Assembly (NCBI GenBank): GCA_037576195.1
Contig: CM075103.1
Coordinates: forward strand, 28,232,723 to 28,296,722
Source of the DNA: Phytoseiulus persimilis
Lineage: Eukaryota > Arthropoda > Arachnida > Mesostigmata > Phytoseiidae
Direction: 5' to 3'
Length of the DNA stretch: 64,000 nt
The position numbers and the translations under genes are program-made. Positions 47,138 through 57,394 of this stretch are shown here, piece after piece (position 1 is the first letter of the stretch; every line of letters starts with the position of its first letter). The notes below the pieces were generated by a model. It saw only the letters and a list, made by a program, of their open reading frames with translations. It was not told the DNA's origin and ran no database searches.

Positions 47138-47533
47138 ATGACTCTTTCCAGGTCTGCTCTTCCAGTGGATGCGTTGCTCGATCAGTTCCGACGGCTGCAA
47201 GAACTTGCACAAGGTCGATCGGAGTATTCTACTCAGGTCCATCCAAGATCATCCGAGGATTGCGGTCCCAGTCAACCGTCAAGCCGATCTGTCGATGACA
47301 CTTCACGATCGGATCCGTTTTGCGTCTTCTGCAAGAACAACAAAGCACCGAAACCTGTCTACCGGGGTCATGTCGCCAAGGACAATCGTGGTCTTGTTGT
47401 TTGCCCGGTCTTGCGACAGTTCAACTGCCCATATTGTAACAATGGAGGAGGTGATCTGGCCCATACTGCCAACTTTTGCCCCAGAAAGCGAGCAGAATAT
47501 TTGAACTCGTTTCTGAGGAAGACTCGAAAATAA
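47138..47533 (+). CDS. nanos-like: Nanos-like zinc-finger protein, copy 15
   Basis: Last intact copy, protein identical to copy 13. Its unit runs on to 48466 and is cut off there, so there is no sixteenth gene. Confidence 0.85.
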   Translation: MTLSRSALPVDALLDQFRRLQELAQGRSEYSTQVHPRSSEDCGPSQPSSRSVDDTSRSDPFCVFCKNNKAPKPVYRGHVAKDNRGLVVCPVLRQFNCPYCNNGGGDLAHTANFCPRKRAEYLNSFLRKTRK

Positions 47534-48542
47534 AGTACAAAAGTATCGACTACATAAGGTGTCTTCTCTGGCGACGTTTTCTGTTGATGCTGGAACGAGG
47601 AAGCAGCCCGAATGCTGATAAACTTTTATCCTGTTTGAGCAGCATCGTCGGAGACATGAGAGTTGTTCGCAGGGATAAAACTTATTCTTTATTCAATGAA
47701 ACGATGAGAACGAGCGCGTTGACGGAGGCCACCGTCTCAGCCTGTTCCGGCAAGGAGCTCCCCGGCAGGTAGCGATCCCCTGACTGCCGCTCTGTCGCAG
47801 AGATTGTTCTCCACAACCTATCAAGTGTCGACTCGCTCTGAAAAGCGAATCGAGCCGAAGATTCGGTGAGCAAGAACCTACAGGTTTCGTGCGCAGTCCT
47901 ATCTAGAGATCGACTTTAAGAAGATATCCCTACCGTTCAGGGCGAGCGGTAAGAATTGGGATTTTTTCCTGAATGAGAAAACTCCTTGTTCTGCTCGCAG
48001 TCCTCGTAATATATCTCCCTCTCGAATGGCTCCACAATCCTTCAAGGTCCACTGCAGTTGGTTTGTATACTTAGTTCTCCTTCGTTAAGCCTCTCCACAG
48101 AGAATTCGTCCGAGCGGCGAATTTCACAGCCCCGACTGCTCATTCGAAGCGAGGTTTAACTATACTCAACAGATGTCTCCGAGCATACGTCGATTTCGGT
48201 CTCTGAATATCTTCTGCAGACCGGTTACCGACTCAGATTGGCCGCGAAGGTCGTTGGGACTTCCGCCGCCAGTTCTCGGAGACAATCTCCGGTTCTTTTC
48301 GCCGTCTGGTTGGAACAACGAGAGGGTCTGAATTCAGCGTTTAACATAAAACCAGCACAGCGGTGACAAGTATCCCCAAAAACTGCTCAGGGTTAATCTG
48401 TAGCTACTCACGAAGAATGAGCCGATTCTCAAATGGGGATATCCTATGCTATTTTTTAAAAGTATGAAACTTTGAAACTTGGGTTTTTTTCTTAGGGCTC
48501 GGGAAAAACACGTCTCATCAAAGCTGTAGCAAACGAAAGAGG

Positions 48543-49252
48543 TTGGAAAGTAATGCTCAGATTGGTCTCGGAACCACCCCTCCAGAGTTGGAAAGTAATG
48601 CTCAGATTGGTCCCGGAATCACCCCTCCAGAGTTGGGAAGTAAAGCTCAGATTGGTCTCGGAATCACCCCTCCAGAGTTGGAAAGTAATGCTCAGATTGG
48701 TCCCGGAATCAACCCTCCAGAGTTGGAAAGTGATGCTCAGATTGACCCCGGAATCACCTTTCCAGAGTTGGGAAGTAATGCTCAGATTGGTCTCGGAATC
48801 ACCCCTCCAGAGTTGGAAAGTAAAGCTCAGATTGATCTCGGAATCACCCCTGCAGAGTTGGAAAGTAATGCTCAGATTGGTCCCGGAATCACCCCTCCAG
48901 AGTTGGGAAGTAATGCTCGGATTGGTCTCGGAATCACCCCTCTAGATCTGGAAAGTAATGCTCAGGTTAGTCTCAGAATCACCCCTCCAGAGTTGGAAAG
49001 TAATGCTCAGATTGGTCTCAGAATCACCCCTCCAGAGTTGGAAAGTGATGGTCAGATTGGTCTCGGAATCACCCCTCCAGAGTTGGAAAGTAATGCTCAG
49101 ATTGGTCCCGGAATCACCCCTCCAGAGTTGGAAAGTAATGCTCAGATTGGTTTCGGAATCACCCCTCCAGAGTTGGAAAGTGATGGTCAGATTGGTCTCG
49201 GCATTACCCCTCCAGAGTTGGAAAGTAATGCTCAGATTGGTCCCGGAATAAC
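48543..49252 (+). repeat. 45-bp minisatellite, direct array
   Basis: About 16 tandem copies of a 45-bp unit of the form GGAAAGTAATGCTCAGATTG + GTCYCGGAATCACC + CCTCCAGAGTT. Because 45 is a multiple of three, long frames are open (peptide unit ELESNAQIGLGITPP), but the same is true in other frames, so I do not call a protein. Confidence 0.92.
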
Positions 49253-49274
49253 TTTACTACTTACTAATAAATAA

Positions 49275-49446
49275 CTTTTCAACTCTGGAGGGGTGATTCC
49301 GAGAGCAATCTGGCCATTACTTTCCAACTCTGGAGGGGTGATTCCGAGACCAATCTGGCCATTACTTTCCAACTCTGGAGGGGTGATTCCGAGATCAATC
49401 TGGCCATTACTTTCCAACTCTGGAGGGGTGATCCCGAGACCAATCT
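49275..49446 (-). repeat. 45-bp minisatellite, inverted array
   Basis: About four copies of the same 45-bp unit in the opposite orientation, only ~25 bp after the direct array, so the transcribed or single-stranded region could fold into a long hairpin. Confidence 0.9.
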
Positions 49447-49639
49447 TTTTGTTTTCCGGTAGAACCTCTCAGCCAGCCCTCAGAAGTGTCCCGGAATCAC
49501 CTTCCGGTATTGCTTCAGTAACACTCCCTATCGCCTCGCAAATCCCATTGCGGGCGGTGGTCTTGAGTCTTAAGATGGTTCAGATTTAATTCTGATATGA
49601 ATTAAATCCTCTTTTTACCACATAAGAAATTCGTTGTCC

Positions 49640-49722
49640 CGGCCGGGGATCGAACCCGCGATTGCTAGCTTAGCGTGGCACCCAAGGCGTTGGTTTATGC
49701 CACACGGCCAACGAGCCGGTAT
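49640..49722 (-). repeat. tRNA-like sequence or SINE head
   Basis: On the minus strand this shows a B-box-like GGGTTCGATCCCC with a 7-base T-loop, preceded by GGCTCGTTGGCCGTGTGG, which resembles an A box. A proper seven-base-pair acceptor stem does not form by eye, so a tRNA pseudogene or tRNA-derived SINE is more likely than a working tRNA. It sits between two inverted minisatellite segments. Confidence 0.45.
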
Positions 49723-49798
49723 CCGAGACCAATCTGGCCATTACTTTCCAACTCTGGAGGGGTGATTCCGGGACCAATCTGGCCATTACTTTCCGGTC
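49722..49798 (-). repeat. 45-bp minisatellite, second inverted segment
   Basis: About 1.7 further inverted units ending directly at the LINE ORF1 start codon at 49800. Confidence 0.85.
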
Positions 49799-49799
49799 G

Positions 49800-51164
49800 A
49801 TGACACCACCAGTACGCAGAGAATCGGTCGAAGCGACATCCGAGGAAATAAACAGAGAGTCTCAAAGAACGGCAGTACAGAGGAACCGGGATTTTCTTCC
49901 GGTTGATTTACCGCAGACTCCAAGCTCGAAGCAACGGAAGCGCTGCTACTCGGAAGGATCGCCAACCAAAACAGAGAGCGTACCAAAACAAAGGCGTTCG
50001 AACTCAATGGAGGTTGACGAACACTGCAGTCGTTGTGAGCAAGCGCTGCAAGGAGCCCTACTGAAATGCACTTCGTGCAGGCGGATATTCCACTTCGCGT
50101 GCAGGGAGGCGGATGAAGAATCCCCAAACACAAACCGCGCGCTACCAGCAACTACACTGTCAACGGAGAAGATACTGTCGGTCCTGCACAAAGAAGACAC
50201 TCTCGAAGCGGGAATCATGGGATATATCACGTTCCTTGTGACCCGAGTGAAGAAGTTGGAGGAGCAAGTTGGTCAGATGCAAGCACATCGCAATCAGGCG
50301 AGTGACGCCAAGAGTGCAACAGAACACACCGCACTGGGAACTTCAGAGAGCACCCAGGTGCGGAAGCAGCCAGCGAAGTTAGTCTTGGTGCTCGGTGACC
50401 CAGCTATCAAGCAATTGAAATGGAAAATTATATCGCAACTACCAAAGTAGTGCCCTGCGGTGGTACGTTCGTTCTCTGGAAAGGATACAAGGACAATCCC
50501 AGACCAGGGGAAAAAATTCTTAGAAGGAAGCCCACAACCGACCCACCTCATAATAAATTCAGGATTCGAGGAGTGTGCAGACTTCAAGAAAGAGCAAGAC
50601 CTGAAGTCTCTGGAAGAGTTCTCGATCTACCTGAAGACCGTAAGGCCCAATTGTTCAATGAGCATCGTAACGGTTCCACAATTCTCGTCCGAGGGCAAAA
50701 ATGCGAACGACACGCTGATCAAGGCAACCGGAGCACGAGGAATTGAAGTTATCGACGTGGTGCGGAATCATCGACCAATGGTGAACTTGGGAACCTACAC
50801 ATACACAGGACTAGAAGAGTGTACATTAGCATGCGCAAAGGCTATAGCCAAGAAGGCAGCAGCTTTTTTTAGGAATAAAAACTGTAAGCCCGAAGACGCC
50901 CAGCACGACCGCAAGCGCGCTCGGCAAAGAACGAGAGCGGAAGCGGAGAGATCCGAGCCTGAAGACCTTGAGGTCGGAACCTCAGCGGAAACCCCAGGCC
51001 GCGATAATCCGGGAGGAACCAGCGGGGAGCTCACGACAACCGCCAAACTCAGCCCCCAGGCCGAGGCATCGTCTACAGCCCGGAGACACAAACCGGAGAA
51101 CGAGTCAACAGCCATCGAAGGCGATAGACCTGACGAACATCATTACACAGGCGCTCCTGTCTGA
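49800..51164 (+). pseudogene. LINE ORF1: PHD finger and SGNH-like domain
   Basis: One frame of about 455 codons interrupted by TAG at 50448-50450. Near residues 78-105 is a PHD-like zinc finger (HCSRCEQAL, LKCTSCRRIFHFACRE) with Cys4-His-Cys spacing. Around residue 200 comes LVLVLGDPAIKQL, resembling the first block of SGNH hydrolases found in CR1 ORF1 proteins (usually GDS; here GDP, so the Ser nucleophile is not evident). After the stop the frame continues with THLIINSGFEECADF, which sits where the 'GTND' block would be. A coiled-coil-like stretch (VKKLEEQVGQMQ) lies between. The C-terminal 90 residues are charged and low in complexity. Such proteins coat the element RNA and help target-primed insertion. 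Confidence 0.75.
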
Positions 51165-51206
51165 CGAAGCGAGCTCGCAGATGAAGCGAACTCGGGCAAG
51201 AAGGTC

Positions 51207-53956
51207 ATGAGCAAGATGCGGGCGGAGGGCGCCTCACGGCCTTCCGTCTCAATGCTCCTCTGGAATTGCGAAGGACTCAGGGGTCTCCTGGATAGACTAG
51301 AGGACGATGCAATCTGGAAACAGCACAATGTCGTTCTCCTCACGGAGACATTCATGATAGAAGAACTTGACTTCGAAGAATTCATCAGTTACCACAGACT
51401 CGCTAGAGCACCAGAAGAGCGCGGGAGACCAGAGGGAGGTTTGACCGTGTATGTGGAAAAACACCAACCACAATTCCAAGTAGCAGCGAGAGATGAGCAC
51501 TACATCATTCTAAGCAACAGTACCATGGAGGTCGGTCTCTTCTACATACAACCAGAATTCGCAGCACTTGAAGTTCTAGACATCGTTCAAAGCGCGGTGT
51601 CAAAGATGAACCTCTCCAAATCGGTTATTGTCGCTGGTGACTTCAACTCAAGGATCGACAGGGCAGCAAGAGACGAAAAGGGAAAATACCTGACCGAGTC
51701 AATGGAAGCTATGGGACTGACATTGGTCAACGAAACCGAAACTCCCACATACGTCAGCACAACAGGGTGCAGCACAATCGACTTATTCCTCGCAAGTGAC
51801 TCCGTCAAAGTAAAATCATACTCAGTCTGGAATCATCCAGTAAGAAAGCATCGCCCAGTTCACCTAGGGGTAGAAGCTCGAGGAATACGCCGAAATCTGC
51901 AATCCCGGCAAGAGATGCGATACTCCCGAATGATTCAGTGTCAATCGATGGAGAACGAACTGTAGCACGTGAGACACGACCAGCGAATCGAAATCGGAGA
52001 CCCGGACATAACCGAAGGAATCATCGTTAAATTCATGTCATACGGCCTCCGAAAGGCGAAACGGAGAAAACAGACGAAACGATGGTTCACCACAGAGTGC
52101 CGACAACTACTCCACAAGGCAAAGGATCTTTTGAGAAGACTGCGTAACGGAGCACAGGAGGCCAAGGACGAATATCGTCGCGCCCGGATAGAATACCACG
52201 CGGAAGTCAAGGCGAGCAAGTTGCGGACCGCTGAAGAAGACGAACGGCAGATGGTATCAAACGCGGGAGAAGAACCATACCGATACATAATCAAACGGAA
52301 CAACAGAAGCGTCTGCAATGCAACCCCGGAGTCGGTCAGGGAACATTCTGAGAAACTCCTATTCGATCCGGAAACAGCACCACCAGAAGCAAATGTCGAA
52401 TTACCGCTAAGCTTCGGCCAGTGGTTGATCAACGTCTCGTGGACGCCCCTAGAAGTTCAAGAAGTCGTCAGGTCTCTGCCGAAAGGAAAGAGTGCGGGCC
52501 CTGACGGACTATACTAGGAACACTAGAAAGCGACCATCCTCATCACAGCGGATCTGATCGCGCGTCTCTTCAACAATATCATGCTAGGAGGAAGAGTACC
52601 GAGTTCGTGGCATCGGGCCCGACTCACGCTACTGTTCAAAGGCAAGCCAGCGGATTCAAAGAGCAACATGGATCTCTTCAGGGAGATCGCGAGCGAGACG
52701 ACCCTCAAGAAAATTTTCTTCAAGGGAGTGATCAGAAGAATCGAGTACTTGATCGAAGACCACCTGCCTCCACAGCAGTTCGGTCTCCGACGAGGCCTTG
52801 GAACGCAAGACGCGCTCCACGTCGTGATGTCGGGAATAGAGAGAAGTCTCGCCACGAAGGGGCATACGTATGCCATTCTGATGGATGTCAGAAAGCTTTC
52901 GACTTAGCACCAAGACAGAGAATGGTAAGCGCCTTCAAGCAAGCAGGAATCAATGGGCAACTTCTCAAAGTCATTGAGAGTTCCTACCACGAAGACTCAC
53001 TCGAAGTCAACATCGGAGCAGGAATCAGCGTTGACATACGACAGATCCGCGGAACACCGCGAGGCGATCCACTAAGCTGCACGGGGTTCTCACTCCTGCT
53101 TGCAGAGCTCCCCGCGAAGGTCATTGACGAATGTAGAACAGGGACGATCGCAATGTTTGCGGATGACATTATCATTCTCCATCGAAGCCGGAGCCAACTC
53201 CAAAAGATGCTCGACGTAGTGAGCGAACATCTTGCGGAGGAAGGACTACGACTCAATGCTTCGAAGACAGTGGTGATGAAGATTAGACGAGGAGGCCGAC
53301 TCAGCCGACATGACCGAATTTTGTGGAAAGGAAACCAATTGGAATTCGTGTCATCAGCAAAATACCTCGGGCTTCGCTTGCAGACAACTGGGACATGCTT
53401 CACGGAGCATGTCCAAGAGGTTTGCTGCAAGACGATCGCTACAATGTACGGAGACACCGGGGACGCCTACAAATTGTCTATCTCCACCGCCATAAAGTTG
53501 TTTCTCATAAAAGCCCTGCCAAAACTCTCTCACGGTATGGACCGCGTATGGAGACATCTCACAGTGAGAAATTCCCGAGAACTCGAGAGCTACTACTGCA
53601 CTCATCTCAAACGAGCCTTTCGAGTCCACAAAAGCGCACGAAATCGCTACTTGTACGTGCTTTCGGACAGTGATGTACCCTTTGTGGAAATCATGAGAAG
53701 AAGACTCAAGACAGAAAATACGCCAGCGTTCCTCGAAATCACCAAGGATTGGAAGCATAAGGTCGGGGCGGTACGCACGGAGCTTGAAGGGGATCCGATC
53801 CTCAAACGCTGCGGAATATGGAGTGCCGCAAAGTACCCAAGAAGGCACCTCTTCGCTAGGTACCTAATACACGGGTTCCACAATCAACTGTGTAGTAGAG
53901 AGAATTGTCATGCGCCAATTGTCATGTGGTTTGTCGGCTACAACTCTCAAGTATAA
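51207..53956 (+). pseudogene. LINE ORF2: endonuclease and reverse transcriptase
   Basis: ATG at 51207, 43 bp after ORF1. The endonuclease (51240-51900) has LLWNCEGL, LLTETF, GDFNSRID, TPTYVSTTGCSTIDLF and KHRPVHL, the APE-type active-site series. After TAG 51963 the frame continues through a linker (WFTTECRQLL) to the reverse transcriptase entry motif LPKGKSAGPDGLY. TAGs at 52515 and 52527 follow; then WHRARLTLLFKG and PQQFGLRRGLGTQDA. A single-base loss near 52898 splits the motif A region (MDVRK / FDLAPR). In the new frame come RGTPRGDPLS, the catalytic FADDIIIL (53156-53179), LRLNASKTVVM, KYLGLRL and a C-terminal Cys pair. No RNase H domain is seen. The enzyme nicks target DNA and copies the RNA there; this copy cannot. 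Confidence 0.85.
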
Positions 53957-53984
53957 AATCTCAAAATATATGATCTATGACTGA

Positions 53985-54401
53985 ATGGAAAAGGAGGCAG
54001 CTCTCGCAGGAACCCAGAAAAATCGCCAATCATTTAGGAAGGGCTTGGTGAAGAATCCTGAGACGAAGTATAGGGTGAAAGACTGGGTTCTGAAGATACG
54101 ATCTCAAAATATAGCCGTCCGGGTTATAGATATAAGGAAAACAGCCGCAGATGATGCCCAACGCCATAGGAATCACGATTCCAAGGCGTCCTCTCAATGG
54201 GCCGATAAGTTCATGAGCCGAAATGGGTTTTGCGTTCGGAAACGGACAAGCGTCGCGCAGCCTCTCCCGGCCGACTTCAGACAGAAGATGGACGATTTCC
54301 GGGAATTCGTCGAGGCTGTGGCGCCCGGGGCGGTCAACGAAAATGGCGCCCCCCCCCCTCCCCCCTCCTCGTGTCATGAAACAGCAGCCAGAATCACATG
54401 A
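53985..54401 (+). pseudogene. Pogo/CENP-B-type transposase DNA-binding fragment
   Basis: A 138-aa frame from ATG 53985. KDWVLKIRSQNIAVRVIDIR and KASSQWADKFMSRNGFCVRKRTSVAQPLPADF match the CENP-B-type helix-turn-helix that lets pogo/Tigger transposases (and proteins derived from them) grip inverted-repeat DNA. The catalytic DDE part is missing: the frame runs into a C-rich tract (PPPPPPSS) and stops. It lies between a LINE and a copia element, so a transposon fragment is likeliest. Confidence 0.7.
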
Positions 54402-54654
54402 ATGAAACATCAAATGTGTTGATTCGGCCAAGGGTATTCATTATCCAAGCTTCGAAACTGAACCCTCCGAGCTTTCATGATCGCGAATTCGTTGATCGCA
54501 TCGTTCACTTCGATGTTATTCGAGCTTCCATGCTCGATCGACAGGATCGCGAGGTTTGAGAGCCGTAATTGGCTCATGCTGGCGCGGAGATAAGATTTGA
54601 TCGATTCCCGGTGCACGTCAATACCATGTCGGTATCGAGCATTGTGTTTCCCCA

Positions 54655-56536
54655 TCGTATTCGCCGGAACTCTGTGGCTCGGCGGAGCGAGAAAACAGAA
54701 CAATCGTTGAGGCTGCCAAGAGCATTATGGGCGGAAGCATGTAACACAGCAGCTCACACTCTGAACCGCACTGGTAAATCATCTATAGAAGGAAAAGCCC
54801 CTTTCGAACTTTGGTTTGGAAGGTCGGTTGGCAGTCTGAAAAATTTGAGAATATTTGGAACCGAATGCTACGTTTACATCCCGAAGAAGTACCGTGAGAA
54901 GTTCAACTCTAAAGCTTTGTGTGGTCACATTGTCGGATATGTCAATGAAAGGGACGGATATCGTGTCTGGGTACCGTCCAGACAAAAACTTATTTGTAGC
55001 CACGATGTGAGAGTCAAAACCGAGAGGACCGGACAAGTGACTTCTGAAAGACGGTTTCCATCGCGTCTGGAGGACACAAGTTTGGAAACCTCTAAACAGA
55101 CAACTTTCGGAATGTCGTTCGTTGAGGAGGAGGAGTTAGAAAAAGATACTCCGGGATCGGAAGTACATTCGAGCATCTCTGGAAGCTCAACTGACAGTTC
55201 AGGGCAGACTCTTCAAGGTGGTGGTAAAGCCGCAAGGAGGAAGTCATGTGCTGTATTTCAGGCGGGAGGAACTCCGTCGATATGCAAAGAGAATCCAAGT
55301 TCGTATCATGAGGCAGTTACATCAGTTCAAAGGGAACAATGGCTCGATGCCATGAAGGAAGAACTTGCCTCAATTGAGGAGAATCAGGTTTGGATTTTGG
55401 TAGATCGAACTCATCATGCGAGCATTGTGAAAAGCAGGTGGGTTCTGTGCATGAAGGATATCGGGGAAGGCAAACAGAAGTTCTCGTCGCAAAAGGATAT
55501 GCTCAGAAATTCGGAATCGATTATGATGAGACCTTCAGTCCAGTAGCCCGATACAGCACAGTTCGCTGTCTGTTGGCTGTGGCCTCTTCTCGTCGGCTCA
55601 AGCTTGCTCGATGTCAAGACAGCGTTCCTGTACGGGACTCTCGAAGAGGAAGTTTACCTCGAGCAGCCTGAAGGGTTTCAAGATGGTACTGATAAAGTTC
55701 ACCGTTTGAAACGAAGTCTCTACGGGTTGAAACAAGCTCCCCGATGTTGGAACCAGAGGCTGGGGGAATTTCTCGAAAAGGAGGCACTGAAGAAAAGCTC
55801 TGCTGACCCATTCTTGTTTTGTCGGGAGAGGGGAGGCAAATCTCTGTATGTGGTGATTTATGTCGATGATGGGCTTGTTGTGGGGAGTGATGACGAAGAA
55901 ATCAAGGGCTTCCTTGATCAGTTAAAGGCCACATTCAAAATCACTGTTGGTGCTCTGGAAAAATATCTCGGCATGAAAATCGCGGTATGTATGGATGGTG
56001 CGATAAGTATAAGTCAAGAAGCCTATACCAAACGGATTTTAGAGCAGTTTGGCATGGCAGAATCTAACCCTGTATCTACGCCAGCCACTAAAGATGACAA
56101 AGAGGAAACTGGGAATCTTCCACCTAATGTTCCTTATCGTTCGGCAGTTGGAAGTCTCATGCATCTCACAAATGCAACTCTTCCTGGAATTTCTTTTGCG
56201 GTCAGCAAAGCTGCTCGTTCTCTGAAAAGTCCAACCCCAGGTGATTGGCTCGTTGTGAATTTGCGGTATATTTGCCCCATGGTTGATGCGAGCCCAACGT
56301 TATACGTTGATAGTGCTAGTGCTGAGAAGTTGGCGAAGAATCCAGAATTTCACAAAAGGTCAAAACATATCGAAGTTCGTCACTTCTATGTCAGAGAGAG
56401 AGTTCTTGCAAAGGAGCTACATTTGGAGCATATCGCGGGTGTTAACCAGCTAGCTGATCTTCTCACGAAGCCTCTGGACTTCCCTAGGTTCGAATACTTG
56501 AGGGATAGAATTGGCCTCATGCCCCCGGAAGGCTAA
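54655..56536 (+). pseudogene. Copia Pol: integrase end, reverse transcriptase, RNase H end
   Basis: Three frames must be stitched. Frame 1 (to ~55480): integrase tail HTLNRT, KAPFELWFGR, LRIFGTECYVYIPKKYREKF, and the start of the reverse transcriptase, WLDAMKEEL, SRWVL. Frame 2 (55480-55603): [23 protein letters not shown]. Frame 3 (55604-56536): [24 protein letters not shown], the motif GLKQAPRCW, the catalytic YVDDGLVVGSDD, EKYLGMKI, then YRSAVGSLMHL. Around 56270 the frame jumps from the end of that block to LYVDSASAEKLAKNPEFHKRSKHI, so about 100 residues of RNase H including catalytic acids are deleted. The C-terminus HIAGVNQLADLLTKPLD is typical of copia. Confidence 0.85.
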
Positions 56537-56550
56537 TCATCCGGAGGAGG

Positions 56551-56640
56551 TGTTGAGATTGGAGGATTAGCTTCCAACCCCTATAAATAGCAATGTCCAA
56601 TAAACAACGATAACCACTTGGAATCCTATCTCTGCGTCGT
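56551..56640 (+). repeat. Copia 3' LTR (partial limits)
   Basis: After a purine-rich tract (GGAGGAGG) the sequence starts TGTTGAGATTGG, the usual copia LTR beginning. It contains CTATAAATAG at about 56581, a TATA-box match, and AATAAA at about 56600. The 3' end of the LTR could not be fixed without its partner. Confidence 0.6.
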
Positions 56641-57394
56641 TATTTCGAGTCTCTCTGCCCCCAAAACTTCTTCAGATTCCGACTCCTCGTCAGATTATCA
56701 TAGTAGTGTTGGAGACGGGGAGAATGCGAGCGCAGACAACGAATGCTCTGAAAGCCGAGAGGAGACCTAGGACCTGGATGATTTCGATTTGTGTGAGGAA
56801 TCTGACAGCACAGGCAGCCAAGTGGGCGATTCAGACGGAGAGTCGCCATGACGAGCCGGCCATACCCGCATTATTCCGAACGGAGCGTTGATTGGAGTGC
56901 ATACCCGTTGTTTTTATTTCTGTGTCGCTCTTTTATCAGTAAATCTAATTATTGATCTACCAAGCGTCGAATAAAGCCGAGATAAATCTGTGTGGCATCT
57001 TCTGCAAAAGTACTGATATCGTTGTGGGAGAGGCTCATCGTTTCGTTAGTTTAGGCGGTATGTGCTACTTCCGAAAGCTCCATATTTTGTGAGCCTACTG
57101 TTGATCACATTTTCACGGCTCCTTGGTTCCTCCAACGAAACACACTTGAGTTGCGGAGCCCTCCGCACCTATCTCGCGGTGGACTCTGCGCTCGTGGCTC
57201 GTGAATCAATCAGAGAAAGTCTTCGAAACTATTGTACTCTGGGTTGAAGGCACAACGAAACATTGCAATGGTGGATGGTTTCCCCTTTCTGTTGACCCCG
57301 GGCCATAGCATGCAGGCCTGCGACTGCAATTTCGTCATTTGGAGGACTTCAAGGTATTTGCGACAATGATACTCCGGAACAGCTTCAGTGCACT
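56641..57394. other. Unassigned; acidic coding-like stretch
   Basis: Around 56660-56850 one plus-strand frame is acidic and Ser-rich (SSDSDSSSDYHSS, then after a TAG, DLDDFDLCEESDS). It may be the tail of a transposon protein, but there is no nameable domain. Confidence 0.3.

Larger units (their letters stand above)
22543..48466 (+). repeat. Tandem array of 15 Nanos-like gene units
   Basis: Fifteen direct repeats, each with one 131-codon zinc-finger gene. ATG-to-ATG spacing: 1211, 1807, 1807, 1681, 1804, 1807, 1787, 1808, 1807, 1787, 1807, 1808, 1809 and 1808 bp. The shorter spacings come from identifiable deletions: ~600 bp after the stop of copy 1, ~126 bp after copy 4, and a ~20-bp loss (including 15 bp of 'AAGGAGCTCCCCGGC') after copies 7 and 10. 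Each unit also carries a conserved block (ATCCTATGCTAT followed by T5-6AAAAG) ~490 bp before the next ATG. The array ends at 48466 inside that block. Other open frames in the units are shadows or non-conserved. Confidence 0.95.
49800..53956 (+). mobile_element. CR1-like non-LTR retrotransposon, nearly full length
   Basis: It has two ORFs in the order expected of a CR1-type LINE: ORF1 (PHD-type finger plus SGNH-like domain) and ORF2 (apurinic endonuclease plus reverse transcriptase). The element is dead: in-frame TAG codons at 50448, 51963, 52515 and 52527 and a one-base deletion near 52898. The 45-bp minisatellite immediately upstream may be its 5' UTR. Confidence 0.85.
54640..56640 (+). mobile_element. 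Ty1/copia retrotransposon, 5' truncated
   Basis: It retains the end of integrase, most of the reverse transcriptase, the last part of RNase H, and the 3' LTR. Gag, protease, the integrase core and the 5' LTR are missing. Frameshifts near 55480 and 55603 and an internal RNase H deletion mean it is inactive. Confidence 0.85.

Noticed and set aside
22543-48466. CRISPR or bacterial repeat array
   Set aside because: Repeat units are 1.8 kb and contain genes; sequence context is eukaryotic.
48543-49274. 243-codon repetitive open frame with 15-residue units
   Set aside because: The period of 45 bp keeps several frames open at once, and the same DNA occurs inverted. No start codon or gene structure was seen.
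49640-49722. Functional tRNA gene
   Set aside because: The B box is good, but the acceptor stem does not pair, so I kept it only as a tRNA-like repeat.
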